A stretch of DNA of 64,000 nucleotides. Source: Actinomycetota bacterium (lineage in GTDB: Bacteria; Actinomycetota; Actinomycetes; Streptosporangiales; Streptosporangiaceae). Positions 18,948 through 27,881 of this stretch are shown here, in pieces. Every line of letters begins with the position of its first letter. Within the stretch, counting starts at the first letter, position 1. Made by a program: the position numbers and the translations under genes. The notes under the pieces were generated by a model, which ran no database searches, was not told the origin of the DNA, and worked only from the letters and a program-made list of their open reading frames with translations. The stretch spans positions 62,001 to 126,000 of the forward strand of contig JAFAYQ010000049.1 in assembly GCA_019240215.1 (NCBI GenBank). Reading direction: 5' to 3'.

Positions 18948-20105
18948 ATGGTGGACTTCTCGCTCAGCGATGAGGAACGGCAGATCCGCGACACCGTGCG
19001 GTCCTTCATCGAGAAGGAAGTCATGCCGCTGGAGCCCGAGGTGCTGCGCAACGAGCGCGCCGGGCAGCCCGGGCTCGACCGCTCCATCGTCCGCGAGCTG
19101 CAGCAGAAGGCCCGCCGCAGCGGGTTCTGGGGGGTGAACACGCCCGAGGAGTACGGCGGCATGAACCTCGGCGCGGTGATGTCGGCGATCTTGATGATGG
19201 AGTGCGGGCGGACGTTCGTGCCGTTCGGGTTCGGCGGTTACGCCGACAACATCCTCTACGCCGCCAACGACGAGCAGAAGCAGCGTTACCTGATCCCCAC
19301 CATCGAGGGCGAGCGCCGCTCCTGCTTCGCGATCACCGAGCCGGGGGCGGGGTCCGACGCCCGCAACATCCGCACCTCGGCCAAGCCGGACGGCGGCGAC
19401 TACGTCATCAACGGCGAGAAGACGTTCATCACCAACGGCAACGAGGCCGACTTCGTGATGGTGTTCGCGGTCGTGCCGGACGCCGGCATCACCTGCTTCC
19501 TGGTCGACCGGGACATGGGCTGGAAGTCCGAGCCGATCCCGACGATGGGGGAGTGGGGCCCGGCCGCGCTGGTGTTCGAGGACGTGCGGGTGCCCGCCAG
19601 CGCGATGCTGGGCGAGCCCGGCAAGGGCTTCGAGCTGGCCATGCAGTGGATCCGGCAGGGCCGCTACCTGATCCCGGCCCGGGCCATCGGCTCGGCCGAG
19701 CGGCTGCTGCAGATGGCCATCGACTACGCCAAGATCCGGGTCTCCATGGGCCACCCGATCGCCGACTACCAGGCCATCCAGTGGCAGATCGCCGACTCCG
19801 AGGTCGACATCGAGTCGACCAAGTGGCTCACCCTGTACGCGGCCTGGCGGGTCCAGGAGGGCCTGGACGCCCGGCACGCCTCCTCGATCGCCAAGCTCGA
19901 CGGCGCGACCATGGCCAACCGGGTCGTCGACCGGGTCATGCAGATCCACGGCGGCATGGGCTACACCAAGGAGCTGCCGGTCGAGCGCTGGTACCGCGAG
20001 CTGCGGCTGCTGCGCATCTACGAGGGCACCGACGAGATCCAGCGCCGGACGATCGCCCGCAACCTGCTCAAGGGCCACGCCCGCCTGGGTGGCATCGGGG
20101 AGTGA
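18948..20105 (+). CDS. acyl-CoA dehydrogenase
   Basis: A 385-residue flavoenzyme of the acyl-CoA dehydrogenase family, which introduces an alpha,beta double bond into acyl-CoA thioesters. Landmarks are FAITEPGAGSDA near residue 125 (FAD and substrate loop), FITNGNEADFVMVF, QIHGGMGYTKELPVERWYRELR and RIYEGTDEIQ near the C-terminus, which holds the Glu used as catalytic base in many members. The ATG at 18948 with GAAAGG upstream matches the normal start MVDFSLSDEERQIRD. The stop overlaps the next gene in GTGA. With that ligase it forms an acid activation and oxidation pair. Confidence 0.92.
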   Translation: MVDFSLSDEERQIRDTVRSFIEKEVMPLEPEVLRNERAGQPGLDRSIVRELQQKARRSGFWGVNTPEEYGGMNLGAVMSAILMMECGRTFVPFGFGGYADNILYAANDEQKQRYLIPTIEGERRSCFAITEPGAGSDARNIRTSAKPDGGDYVINGEKTFITNGNEADFVMVFAVVPDAGITCFLVDRDMGWKSEPIPTMGEWGPAALVFEDVRVPASAMLGEPGKGFELAMQWIRQGRYLIPARAIGSAERLLQMAIDYAKIRVSMGHPIADYQAIQWQIADSEVDIESTKWLTLYAAWRVQEGLDARHASSIAKLDGATMANRVVDRVMQIHGGMGYTKELPVERWYRELRLLRIYEGTDEIQRRTIARNLLKGHARLGGIGE

Positions 20106-22243
20106 GCACCCCGGGCGGTACGGCCCCCTCGGGGGTTCGCGAGCTGTTCCACCCCCGCGCGATCGCCCTGGTCGGTGCCACCGACAAGTCCGGCTGGTCG
20201 GTCAACACGCACCTGAACCTGCGGGTGCACGAGTTCGATGGCCCGGTCTACCTGGTCAACCCGCGCACGGAGGTGGTGCACGGGGAGCGGGCCCACCGGT
20301 CGCTGTCCGAACTGCCGGGGCCGGTCGACCTGGCCTACGTGATGGTGCCGACCGCGGCCGTGCTCGGCGTGCTGCGCGAGGGGGCCGAGGCCGGCATCCG
20401 GGCGTTCGTCATCCTCACCGCCGGGTTCGGCGAGACCGGCCCCGAGGGTGCCCGCCGCGAGGCCGAGATCGTCGCGTTCGCCCGCGAGCGGGGGCTGACC
20501 GTGCTCGGCCCCAACGGCAACGGCTACATCAACGCGGCGGCCGGCATCACCCCCTACGGGCTGCCGATCCCGGTCCCGCTGCTGCGCGGCCCGGTCGGGG
20601 TGGTGCTGCAGAGCGGCGGCCTGGCCAGCGCCGTCCTCAGCTTGGCCCAGGCCCGCAACCTCGGCATCAGCGTGCTGGTGTCGATGGGCAACGAGTCGAT
20701 GCTGTCGGTCACCGACGTGGTCAATCACCTGGTCGACGACCCCGCCACCGGAGTCATCGCGCTGTTCCTGGAGTCGATCCGGCAGCCCGCCGAGTTCGCG
20801 GCCGCCGCCCGCCGGGCGCTGGCCGCGGGCAAGCCGATCGTCGCCCTCAAGGTCGGCCGCAGCACCACCGCCCAGCACACCGCGCAGGCCCACACCGGCG
20901 CGCTGACCGGCGACGACCGGGTCATCGAGGCGGTTTTCAGGCGGCTCGGGGTGGTCCGTGTGCGGTCGCTGGAGGACCTGATCATCACCTCCGGCGTGCT
21001 GGCCGAACTGCTCGGCCGTGATGGTGGCGACGGCCAGCCGCTGGCCGGGAACCGGCTCGGGGTGGTCACCCCGTCCGGCGGCGCGTCCGAGATCATCGCC
21101 GACCGGGCCGAGGACGAGGGGCTGACGCTGCCGCCGTTCGCGGCCGCCACCGCCGCCGCCCTCAAGGCCATGCTGCCCGCGTTCGCCGACGTCGCCAACC
21201 CGCTCGACGTCACCGGCTACGTGGTGGTGGACCGGACCCTGCTCGGCCGGGCGCTGGAGATCGTGGTCACCGACCCCGGCCTCGACGTGGTGCTGCTGCT
21301 GGCCGACCCGGCCCGCGACGAGCCCGCCGACCCGGCCCTGGCCCGCAAGCTGTTCGAGGCCAGCACCCGCCGGATCGCGGCCGCGCCGCGACCGGTGGTG
21401 GTGGTCAGCAACGCGCTGACCGACGTCACCGCGGTCGGCCGCCGGCTGATCGCCGAGACCGGCTACCCGTACGTGGCGGGCGGCATCGAGCACGGGATGA
21501 CCGCGATCGGCGCCGCCGTGCGGTGGTCGCAGGCCCGGCGTGAGTTCCTCGCCACTGACACTTCGGAAAAACCTGAACGGCCCCTCCCCGCGTCGCCACC
21601 CCCGGCCGGCGCCACCGGTCTGTGGGCCGAAGACCGCGCGGCCGGTTTCCTGGCCGACCACGGCATCCCGGTGGTGCCCCGTCTGGCCGCGGCCGACGAG
21701 GACGCCGCGGTGGCCGCCGCCGCCGGACTCGGCTACCCGGTGGTGGTCAAGGCGGCCGGCCTGGCCCACAAGAGCGACACCGGCGGCGTCCGCCTCGACC
21801 TGGGCGACGAGGCCGCCGTCCGCCAGGCCTACCGGGCGGTGCGGGCGGTCGCCGGCCACGGCCCGGTCCTGGTCCAGCCGTTCCGGACCGGCGGCGTCGA
21901 GCTGATCACCGGGATCGTCCGCGACCCGGCCTGGGGCCTGATGCTGGCGGTCGGCCTCGGCGGCATCTGGGTCGAGGTCCTCCAGGACGCCGCCCTGCGC
22001 CCGCTGCCGGTCAGCGCGGCCGAGGTGACCGCGGCCCTGCGCGAACTGCGGGGCGCGGCCGTGCTCGACGGCGCCCGCGGCGCGCCCCCGGCCGACCTGC
22101 CCCGCGTGGCCGCGGTGATCACCCAGCTGGCGGCGGTCGCGGCCGGGCTCGGTGACCGGCTGGCCGCGCTCGAGGTCAACCCGCTGCTGGTGCGGGGCGA
22201 TCAGGTCGAGGCGCTGGACGCACTGATCACCTGGCGGGACTAG
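20102..22243 (+). CDS. ADP-forming acetate/acyl-CoA synthetase, fused subunits
   Basis: A 713-residue acyl-CoA synthetase (NDP-forming). Its order is a CoA-binding Rossmann domain (VRELFHPRAIALVGATDKSG near residues 12-30), a flavodoxin-like ligase domain with the conserved AHTGALTGDD histidine motif near 263, and a C-terminal ATP-grasp domain (YPVVVKAAGLAHKSDTGGV near 545). The enzyme makes an acyl-CoA from a carboxylic acid and ATP with release of ADP and phosphate; the acid is unknown. Its GTG overlaps the dehydrogenase stop. Its TAG shares a CTAG with the stop of the convergent TetR gene. Confidence 0.9.
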   Translation: MSTPGGTAPSGVRELFHPRAIALVGATDKSGWSVNTHLNLRVHEFDGPVYLVNPRTEVVHGERAHRSLSELPGPVDLAYVMVPTAAVLGVLREGAEAGIRAFVILTAGFGETGPEGARREAEIVAFARERGLTVLGPNGNGYINAAAGITPYGLPIPVPLLRGPVGVVLQSGGLASAVLSLAQARNLGISVLVSMGNESMLSVTDVVNHLVDDPATGVIALFLESIRQPAEFAAAARRALAAGKPIVALKVGRSTTAQHTAQAHTGALTGDDRVIEAVFRRLGVVRVRSLEDLIITSGVLAELLGRDGGDGQPLAGNRLGVVTPSGGASEIIADRAEDEGLTLPPFAAATAAALKAMLPAFADVANPLDVTGYVVVDRTLLGRALEIVVTDPGLDVVLLLADPARDEPADPALARKLFEASTRRIAAAPRPVVVVSNALTDVTAVGRRLIAETGYPYVAGGIEHGMTAIGAAVRWSQARREFLATDTSEKPERPLPASPPPAGATGLWAEDRAAGFLADHGIPVVPRLAAADEDAAVAAAAGLGYPVVVKAAGLAHKSDTGGVRLDLGDEAAVRQAYRAVRAVAGHGPVLVQPFRTGGVELITGIVRDPAWGLMLAVGLGGIWVEVLQDAALRPLPVSAAEVTAALRELRGAAVLDGARGAPPADLPRVAAVITQLAAVAAGLGDRLAALEVNPLLVRGDQVEALDALITWRD

Positions 22244-22968
22244 TGCGTCCCGCGGTCCGGCCCGCGGGAGGCGGCGGGCCAGCGCTGGGCCGCCATCACC
22301 GCCAGGTGCAGCGCCACCACGGTGTCCTCCAGCTCCGGCACGGTGCCGGTCTGGCCGGCGTCGACCCGGGTCCTGACCAGCTCGGCGGTGGCCCCGGCGA
22401 GCCCCAGGTAGGCGTCGGCGGGCAGCACCGGCCAGTCCGGGTGGCGGCGCTGGGCGCGCTCGTGCCAGGCCTGGTTGAGGTCGGCGTACCGGCGCTGGGC
22501 CCGGCTCAGCTGGTCCACCGCCCGCGGGCCGGCCGCGGGCATGTCGACGTAGAAGATCTTGGCGAACTCCGGCTCGCTGGCCATGAAGGCCAGGAACGCC
22601 CGGCAGGCCACCCGCAGCACCTCTTCGTCGGCCGTCCCCGGCGCGGTGGCCCGGGTCGCGCCCACCACCCAGCTGTCGAGCAGCTGGCCGCCCTCGCGGG
22701 CGGCGGCCAGGAAGCAGCCTTCCTTGTCCGAGAAGTGCGTGTAGAACGCCGCCCGCGAGACCCGCGCGCGCTTGACGATGTCGGCCACCGTGACCACCGC
22801 GTAGTCGGCCTCGGCGACCGCCGCCACCACCGCCCGCAGCAACCGCTCGCGCTGCGAGGCCTGCACGGCCGGAGCCGGCAGCTTGCTGCGGCCGCGCGGC
22901 AGCCCCGGCTTGCCCTCGTGGGTGCCGGCCAGGGTCCCGCCCGTCGCCCCTTGCCTGGTGTGAACCAC
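22240..22968 (-). CDS. TetR-family transcriptional regulator
   Basis: A 242-residue regulator with a TetR helix-turn-helix near residues 38-85 (RERLLRAVVAAVAEADYAVVTVADIVKRARVSRAAFYTHF). The start at GTG 22968 leaves about 30 extra basic N-terminal residues and no obvious ribosome site, so it could be leaderless or begin later. It lies divergent to the MFS gene with an 18-base palindrome in the 105-base gap, and convergent to the acyl-CoA synthetase gene with the stops sharing CTAG. It probably represses the transporter and perhaps the catabolic pair. The ligand may be the substrate acid or its CoA ester. Confidence 0.85.
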   Translation of the reverse strand: MVHTRQGATGGTLAGTHEGKPGLPRGRSKLPAPAVQASQRERLLRAVVAAVAEADYAVVTVADIVKRARVSRAAFYTHFSDKEGCFLAAAREGGQLLDSWVVGATRATAPGTADEEVLRVACRAFLAFMASEPEFAKIFYVDMPAAGPRAVDQLSRAQRRYADLNQAWHERAQRRHPDWPVLPADAYLGLAGATAELVRTRVDAGQTGTVPELEDTVVALHLAVMAAQRWPAASRGPDRGTH

Positions 22969-22995
22969 GCGCCTAGAGTATCGGGCAAATGCCTC

Positions 22996-23013
22996 AAGTA
23001 CGTAGACGTACTT
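22996..23013. promoter_or_regulatory. TetR operator candidate, near-perfect palindrome
   Basis: AAGTACGT (22996-23003) and ACGTACTT (23006-23013) are perfect inverted arms two bases apart. The site lies 27 bases from the TetR start and 60 bases before the MFS start. Its size and symmetry are typical of TetR operators. Confidence 0.75.
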
Positions 23014-23073
23014 TTGGGTGTTTCGCTTTTCCGAAAGGGTTTTTCCAGGCCGGACTGACTCAAAGGGGAGCAC

Positions 23074-24777
23074 ATGACAACAACCGTGGACGGCACCACC
23101 GGGCGCCCAGCTTTCCGGCTGGCGACGTCGGGCCTGTGGTACAGGCAGCTGAACCACTATCCCAACACCGGGCGGCGGGTGCTGTACCTCGGCATCGTGG
23201 TACTGGCGACGATCCAGCTCTACTACGCGCTGTATATCCCCGGTGCGGTCTCGCCGACGATCATCGCCAACTTCCACATGACGTTCTCCTACTACGTCTA
23301 CATCATCGTCGTCGGCAACGCCGTCGGCGCGTTCGGCTCGCTGCTGGCCGGGCTGGCCGACCGCTGGGGCCGGGCCAACCTGGTCGCCTACGGGCTGGTC
23401 ATCACCGCCCTGCTGGTCCTGTTCGGCATCCCCAACGCCCCCAACAAGCTCAGCTACGGCATCATCTTCTCCGCCATCGCGGTGGTCGAGGGGGTCATCC
23501 TGGTCGCCACCCCGGCCCTGATCCGCGACTTCTCCCCGCAGCTGGGCCGGGCCTCGGCCATGGGCTTCTGGACGCTGGGGCCGGTCGTCGGCAGCCTGAT
23601 CGTCGCCATCGTGTCCAGCGCCACCCTGTCCCACCTGCACGCCTGGCAGGACCAGTTCGTCATCTGCGGCATCGTCGGCCTGGTGGTGGCCGCGATCGCG
23701 GTGGTGGCGCTGCGCGAGCTGTCGCCCGGCCTGCGCGACCAGCTCATGGTCAGCGCGCGCGACCGGGCGCTGATCGAGGCCCGCGCCAAGGGCATCGACC
23801 TCCAGGCCAGCCTCCAGCACCCGTGGCGGCAGATGCTGCGGCTGGACGTGATCGGCTCGGCCTTCGCGATCTCGGTCTTCCTGATCGTCTACTACACCGC
23901 GGTCGGCTTCTTCACCATCTACTTCTCCGCCCTGTTCGGCTACTCGCTGTCCAAGGCCAACGGGCTCGGCAACTGGTTCTGGGCGTTCGACGCGGGCGCG
24001 CTGATCCTGGTCGGGATCATCTCCGACCGGGTCCGGGTCCGGAAGCCGTTCATGGTGCTCGGCGCGGTCGGCGCGATCGTGATGACGATCATCTTCGGCA
24101 GCTTCGCCGGTCACCCGAACACCAGTTACACCACGTTCGTGCTGACCATCAGCCTGCTGGCGGTGTTCCTGGCCATCGCCTACGGGCCCTGGATGGCCAG
24201 CTTCACCGAGACCGTGGAGAAGCACAACCCGGCCCTGACCGCGACCGGGCTGGCCGTCTGGGGCTGGATCATCCGCGTCGTCATCGCGGTGTCCACCCTG
24301 GTCCTGCCGTTCGTGGTCAGCTCGATGACCCCGCTGGTCAACTACGGCACCCAGGTGTCGGCGCTGAGCACCAGGTACGCGCCCCAGCTGGCCACCGCGG
24401 CCGCCATCGACCCGGCCACCCAGGCCGCCCTCAACGCCAACCCGGCCAACAGTGCGGCCGCCGCCAAGGCGGTTGGCGACATCGCGCAGAAGGAAGGCGT
24501 GAGCGTCCCGGTCGCCACCGCCAAGCTGATCGCGCTGACCAAGGTGCCCAAGGCCGATCTGGCTTACCTGCAGGCCCACGGCGCCGCGGTCGAGAACGCC
24601 TCCAAGGCGGCGGCCGGCCAGTGGAAGAACTGGTGGTGGGTCGCGGTCGGCGGCGAGGTGGTCTTCATCCCGCTGATCTTCCTGATGACCGGCCGCTGGG
24701 ACCCGCGCCGCGCCCGCCGCGACGCCGCCGCCCACGAGCAGCGCGTTCAGGAGGAGCTCGCCGCCCTCGAGCGCTGA
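23074..24777 (+). CDS. MFS transporter
   Basis: A 567-residue major facilitator. About twelve hydrophobic segments are spread over residues 35-420 and a last one lies near 515-535. The loop between segments 2 and 3 carries the MFS A-motif (GLADRWGRAN near residue 94). A hydrophilic insertion of about 100 residues (roughly 425-515) separates the last two membrane segments, which is unusual and looks extracytoplasmic. The start has GGGGAG nearby. It is divergent from a TetR gene and close to an acyl-CoA synthetase, so uptake of an organic acid is the best guess. Confidence 0.85.
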   Translation: MTTTVDGTTGRPAFRLATSGLWYRQLNHYPNTGRRVLYLGIVVLATIQLYYALYIPGAVSPTIIANFHMTFSYYVYIIVVGNAVGAFGSLLAGLADRWGRANLVAYGLVITALLVLFGIPNAPNKLSYGIIFSAIAVVEGVILVATPALIRDFSPQLGRASAMGFWTLGPVVGSLIVAIVSSATLSHLHAWQDQFVICGIVGLVVAAIAVVALRELSPGLRDQLMVSARDRALIEARAKGIDLQASLQHPWRQMLRLDVIGSAFAISVFLIVYYTAVGFFTIYFSALFGYSLSKANGLGNWFWAFDAGALILVGIISDRVRVRKPFMVLGAVGAIVMTIIFGSFAGHPNTSYTTFVLTISLLAVFLAIAYGPWMASFTETVEKHNPALTATGLAVWGWIIRVVIAVSTLVLPFVVSSMTPLVNYGTQVSALSTRYAPQLATAAAIDPATQAALNANPANSAAAAKAVGDIAQKEGVSVPVATAKLIALTKVPKADLAYLQAHGAAVENASKAAAGQWKNWWWVAVGGEVVFIPLIFLMTGRWDPRRARRDAAAHEQRVQEELAALER

Positions 24778-24801
24778 GCCCGCGCCGACGCGCTGAAAAC
24801 C

Positions 24802-24834
24802 GGGAGGGCGGCCGACCCCGGCGGCCGCCCTCCC
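24802..24834. terminator. GC-rich hairpin between convergent MFS and M56 genes
   Basis: GGGAGGGCGGCCG (24802-24814) pairs perfectly with CGGCCGCCCTCCC (24822-24834) around seven bases. There is no T tract on either side, but the 13-pair stem lies between two convergent stops and fits an actinomycete bidirectional terminator. Confidence 0.75.
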
Positions 24835-24849
24835 GCCGGTTCAGAACCC

Positions 24850-25860
24850 CTAAGAGTGGGTCAGGAACGCGGGCGCCTGGGCCAGTTCGACCAGCGCGTG
24901 CAGGTCGTAGGCGGCATCCAGCACCGCCACCCCGGAGACCAGCACCACCACCGCGGCCGCCGCGATCAGCAGCGGGCGGGCCGACGGGGCGGGGGCCAGC
25001 AGGGCCGCCACCCGGCGCGGCACCGGGCCCGGGGTCCGCGGGCGGCCCAGCCGCCGGACCGGGGCCAGCACCGGCCCGGCGATGCCGGTCAGCACGGCCG
25101 CCCGCCGGCTCGCCCCACCCCGGCTGGCCCCGTCCCGGCTGGCACTGTCCCGGCCGGACGAGGCCAGGGCCGCCTTGCCGACCGCCCGGGCCGCCAGCCG
25201 CCGGTCCCCGCAGCGCCCGGCCGCGGTCTCGTCGGCCCAGCGCTCGACCGTGTAGCTGACCGCCGCCGCCACCGGCCGCAGCAGCGGGTTGGCGGCCGCC
25301 GCGAAGTGGCTGAGCGCGGTGAACAGGTAGTGCTGCCCGTCCGCGTGCGCCTGCTCGTGGGCCAGCAGCACCTGCCGCTCGGCCGGGGCCAGCGCCGCCA
25401 GCATGCCCTCGGTGACCACGATCCGGCCCGGCCAGCCCGGCACCGTGTAGGCGTCGGCCGCCCCGTCCGGGATCACCACCACCTGCTCGGTGCCCGGCAG
25501 GCAGCGGGCCTGGCGGGCGGCCGCCACCAGCGTGCGGGCCCGCCGCCAGCCCGCCCGGGCCGCGGCCAGCGTGGCCACCGCCAGCAGCGCCGCCGCCACC
25601 AGGGCGGCCGACAGCGAGGCGGGGTCCTCGCGCCGGATCACGGCCGGCGACAGGTGCCCGATCGACGCGATGAACGGCAGCCGCAGCGCCGCCGTCACCA
25701 CCAGGATCCCGAGGATCGCCGTGCTCAGCGCCGCCAGCGCCACCGCCGCGCTGGTCAGTAGCCAGGTGGCCAGCTTGGGCGGCAGCCGGGTGGCCAGCGG
25801 CCAGGCCCCGGCGGCGGCGCCCAGCGGCAGCAGCAGCGGCAGGAAGGCGGTCAGATCCAC
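24850..25860 (-). CDS. M56 family (BlaR1/MecR1-like) membrane metallopeptidase
   Basis: A 336-residue membrane protein. Hydrophobic segments occur near residues 5-20, 32-55 and 85-105 and at the C-terminus (about 290-312). The zinc motif HEQAH (HExxH) lies near residue 169, and ERWADE near 207 gives the third-ligand region. M56 peptidases cleave or inactivate their BlaI partner on sensing a signal; this one lacks the large penicillin-binding sensor domain of BlaR1. A short repeat, SRDSASRDGASRGGAS, sits before the last membrane segment. It is translated after blaI, eight bases downstream. Confidence 0.85.
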   Translation of the reverse strand: MDLTAFLPLLLPLGAAAGAWPLATRLPPKLATWLLTSAAVALAALSTAILGILVVTAALRLPFIASIGHLSPAVIRREDPASLSAALVAAALLAVATLAAARAGWRRARTLVAAARQARCLPGTEQVVVIPDGAADAYTVPGWPGRIVVTEGMLAALAPAERQVLLAHEQAHADGQHYLFTALSHFAAAANPLLRPVAAAVSYTVERWADETAAGRCGDRRLAARAVGKAALASSGRDSASRDGASRGGASRRAAVLTGIAGPVLAPVRRLGRPRTPGPVPRRVAALLAPAPSARPLLIAAAAVVVLVSGVAVLDAAYDLHALVELAQAPAFLTHS

Positions 25861-25868
25861 GGCTACCC

Positions 25869-26282
25869 CTACCCCCGGCCCGCCCCAGAGACCCCACCAG
25901 CCCCATCAGGCCCATCAGCCTCGCCCAGCATCCGCCGCAGGGCCTGCTCGTCCTCGCCCGACAGTCCCGACACGAACCGGGCCAGCACCGCCTCGCGGTC
26001 GGCCTCGGCCGCCAGCACGCTCGCCATCCGGCGGGCGGCCAGCCCCGGCTCGTCCGCCACCGGCGAGTACCGGTAGGCGCGGCCGGCCCGCTCGCGGTCG
26101 AGCACGTCCTTGGCGTGCAGCCGGGACAAGATCGTGACCACGGTGGTGTAGGCCAGGTCGCCGCCCAGCCGCTCGCGCACCACGGCCGGCGTCAGCGGCT
26201 CGCCGGCCGCCTGCAGGATGCCGAGTACCTCGTCCGCCAGCTCTCCGGCGGCCCGGCGGTCAGCCACGTCGTCTCCACTCAC
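25869..26282 (-). CDS. BlaI/MecI/CopY family repressor
   Basis: A 137-residue winged-helix repressor. The family pattern is clear: GELADEVLGILQAAGEPLTPAVVRERLGGDLAYTTVVTILSRLHAKDVLDRERAGRAYRYSP, followed by a helical dimerisation part. The C-terminus ends in a Gly-rich tail (DGAGGVSGAGRG) produced by a short C-rich repeat. The GTG start at 26282 leaves two operator palindromes directly upstream. With the M56 peptidase it forms the usual two-gene sensing unit. Confidence 0.9.
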   Translation of the reverse strand: MSGDDVADRRAAGELADEVLGILQAAGEPLTPAVVRERLGGDLAYTTVVTILSRLHAKDVLDRERAGRAYRYSPVADEPGLAARRMASVLAAEADREAVLARFVSGLSGEDEQALRRMLGEADGPDGAGGVSGAGRG

Positions 26283-26294
26283 TCTGGGCTAGCA

Positions 26295-26330
26295 TCTACA
26301 ATCATGTAGAAGTTCTACGAGAATGTAGAA
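26295..26330. promoter_or_regulatory. tandem BlaI operators
   Basis: TCTACA-ATCA-TGTAGA (26295-26310) and TTCTAC-GAGAAT-GTAGAA (26313-26330) are two inverted repeats with TACA/TGTA-type arms, the classical BlaI/MecI target. Their centres are 19 bases apart. They lie between blaI and the divergent leader ORF and dedA genes, so both directions are probably repressed together. Confidence 0.8.
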
Positions 26331-26352
26331 ACTCCGTCCAGAGGATTGTGCC

Positions 26353-26424
26353 ATGTCACGGCTCCGTACGGGTAACGCCCGCACCACCGGGATCGCTTCC
26401 CGGGGTGGGCGGGCGGCCGCATGA
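26353..26424 (+). CDS. 23-residue leader peptide coupled to dedA
   Basis: An ATG at 26353 with AGAGGA seven bases upstream opens a 23-codon frame (starting MSRLRTG and ending GGRAAA). Its TGA overlaps the ATG of the first DedA gene as ATGA. The DedA start itself has no clear ribosome site of its own, so translation may depend on this leader. The peptide is basic with no membrane segment. It could regulate translation, or simply deliver ribosomes. It lies just downstream of the BlaI operators. Confidence 0.5.
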   Translation: MSRLRTGNARTTGIASRGGRAAA

Positions 26425-27881
26425 CCGGCCCCGCCCTCCCCGGGGTACTCGGGGCGATCGCCCCCTACCTGGACCGTTACGGCTACACCGCGGTCGGCGG
26501 GCTGCTGCTGCTCGAAGACTTCGGGCTGCCGGTGCCGGGCGAGACCGTGATGATCGCGGCCGCCGTCTACGCCGGGACCGGCCGCCTCAACGTGGTCGCG
26601 GTCGGGGTGATCGCGTTCACCGCCGCGGTGGCGGGCGACTGCATCGGCTGGGTCATCGGCCGTCGCGGCGGCCGCCGGCTGCTGGCCCGGTTCGGCCGCT
26701 ACGTGCTGCTTCCGCCGCACCGGGTGGCCCGGGCCGAGCGGTTCTTCGCCCGCCACGGCAGCAAGATCGTCCCGCTCGCCCGCTTCGTCGACGTGCTGCG
26801 CCAGGCCAACGGGATCATCGCCGGCCTGACCGGGATGCGCTTCGCGAAGTTCCTGATCCTGAACGCGATCGGTGCCGCCCTCTGGGTCGGCACCTGGGTC
26901 AGCGCCGGCTACCTGGCCGGTCACCACGTCGCCACCCTCTACCCGGCCATCACCCGGTACGGCCGCTACGAGCTGGCCGCGCTGGCGCTGCTGGTGGCCG
27001 TACTGCTGGCCCGGATGGCCGTCCGCCGCCTGCGCCGCCGCCGCACCCCGAGCCCGGCCGACGGGACCCCGGCCGGCCCGGCCCCCGCCGGCGAGACCCT
27101 CCCACCTTCCACCGACGACCGAGAGCGAGACCATGCAGCATTTCATCGCGACTTACGGCTACCTGGCCGTGTTCATCCTGATGGTGGCCGAGTCGGCCTG
27201 TATCCCGATCCCGTCGGAACTGATCATGACCCTCGGCGGCGCGCTGGCGGCCGGGGCGGTGGCCGGTCACCACCTGAGCCTGACCCTGGTCATCGTGGCC
27301 GGGGTGGCCGGCAACGTGGTCGGCAGCTACCTGGCCTGGGCGGTCGGCCGCTACGGGGGCCAGGCCGCGCTGCGCCGCTGGGGCGGCCGGGTCTGGCTCC
27401 GCGAGCACGACATCGAGGTCGCCACCCGCTGGTTCGACCGCTACGGGCCGCGGGCGGTGCTGATCGGCCGGCTGCTGCCGGTGGTGCGCACGTTCATCTC
27501 GCTGCCGGCCGGCCTGGCGGCGATGCGCCCGCTCAAGTTCGGGGTCTACACCACGATCGGCTGCATCCCCTGGACGGCCGCGCTGGCCGCCGCCGGTTAC
27601 GCGGTCGGCGCCAGCTGGCAGCAGATCCCCAACGCCTTCCACGCGGTCACCTACGTCGTCGCCGCGATCGTGGTCATCGCGGTCCTCATCGGCGTCTGGC
27701 TGTTCATCCGCTACCGCCGGGCCGACCGCCGCTCCGGCGCCCACGCGGCCAGCGCCCCCCGCAGGCCGACGCCCCGAGCCCCGGGAGCCCCGAGTCCCAC
27801 GCGCCCCGCCAGTCCCACGCGCCCCGCGAGGACCCGCCGGCTCAGTCTTCCGGCGCCTCGCCCCGCAGGAACTGGATGTAG
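26421..27881 (+). CDS. DedA-family membrane protein, with an over-long reading frame
   Basis: Residues 1-205 are a normal DedA/SNARE-associated (VTT) domain: YGYTAVGGLLLLEDFGLPVPGETVM, a G-rich segment DCIGWVIGRRGGRRLL, and FARHGSKIVPLARFVDVLRQANGIIAGLTGM with the conserved re-entrant Arg motif. DedA proteins flip undecaprenyl phosphate or phospholipids. The frame has no stop after the domain and stays open to 27881, overlapping the next gene in a different phase by 749 bases. The downstream 240 residues are Arg/Gly/Pro-rich shadow-like sequence. Either the protein really has this tail, or a frameshift near 27060-27130 has removed the true end or a fusion. Confidence 0.7.
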   Translation: MTGPALPGVLGAIAPYLDRYGYTAVGGLLLLEDFGLPVPGETVMIAAAVYAGTGRLNVVAVGVIAFTAAVAGDCIGWVIGRRGGRRLLARFGRYVLLPPHRVARAERFFARHGSKIVPLARFVDVLRQANGIIAGLTGMRFAKFLILNAIGAALWVGTWVSAGYLAGHHVATLYPAITRYGRYELAALALLVAVLLARMAVRRLRRRRTPSPADGTPAGPAPAGETLPPSTDDRERDHAAFHRDLRLPGRVHPDGGRVGLYPDPVGTDHDPRRRAGGRGGGRSPPEPDPGHRGRGGRQRGRQLPGLGGRPLRGPGRAAPLGRPGLAPRARHRGRHPLVRPLRAAGGADRPAAAGGAHVHLAAGRPGGDAPAQVRGLHHDRLHPLDGRAGRRRLRGRRQLAADPQRLPRGHLRRRRDRGHRGPHRRLAVHPLPPGRPPLRRPRGQRPPQADAPSPGSPESHAPRQSHAPREDPPAQSSGASPRRNWM

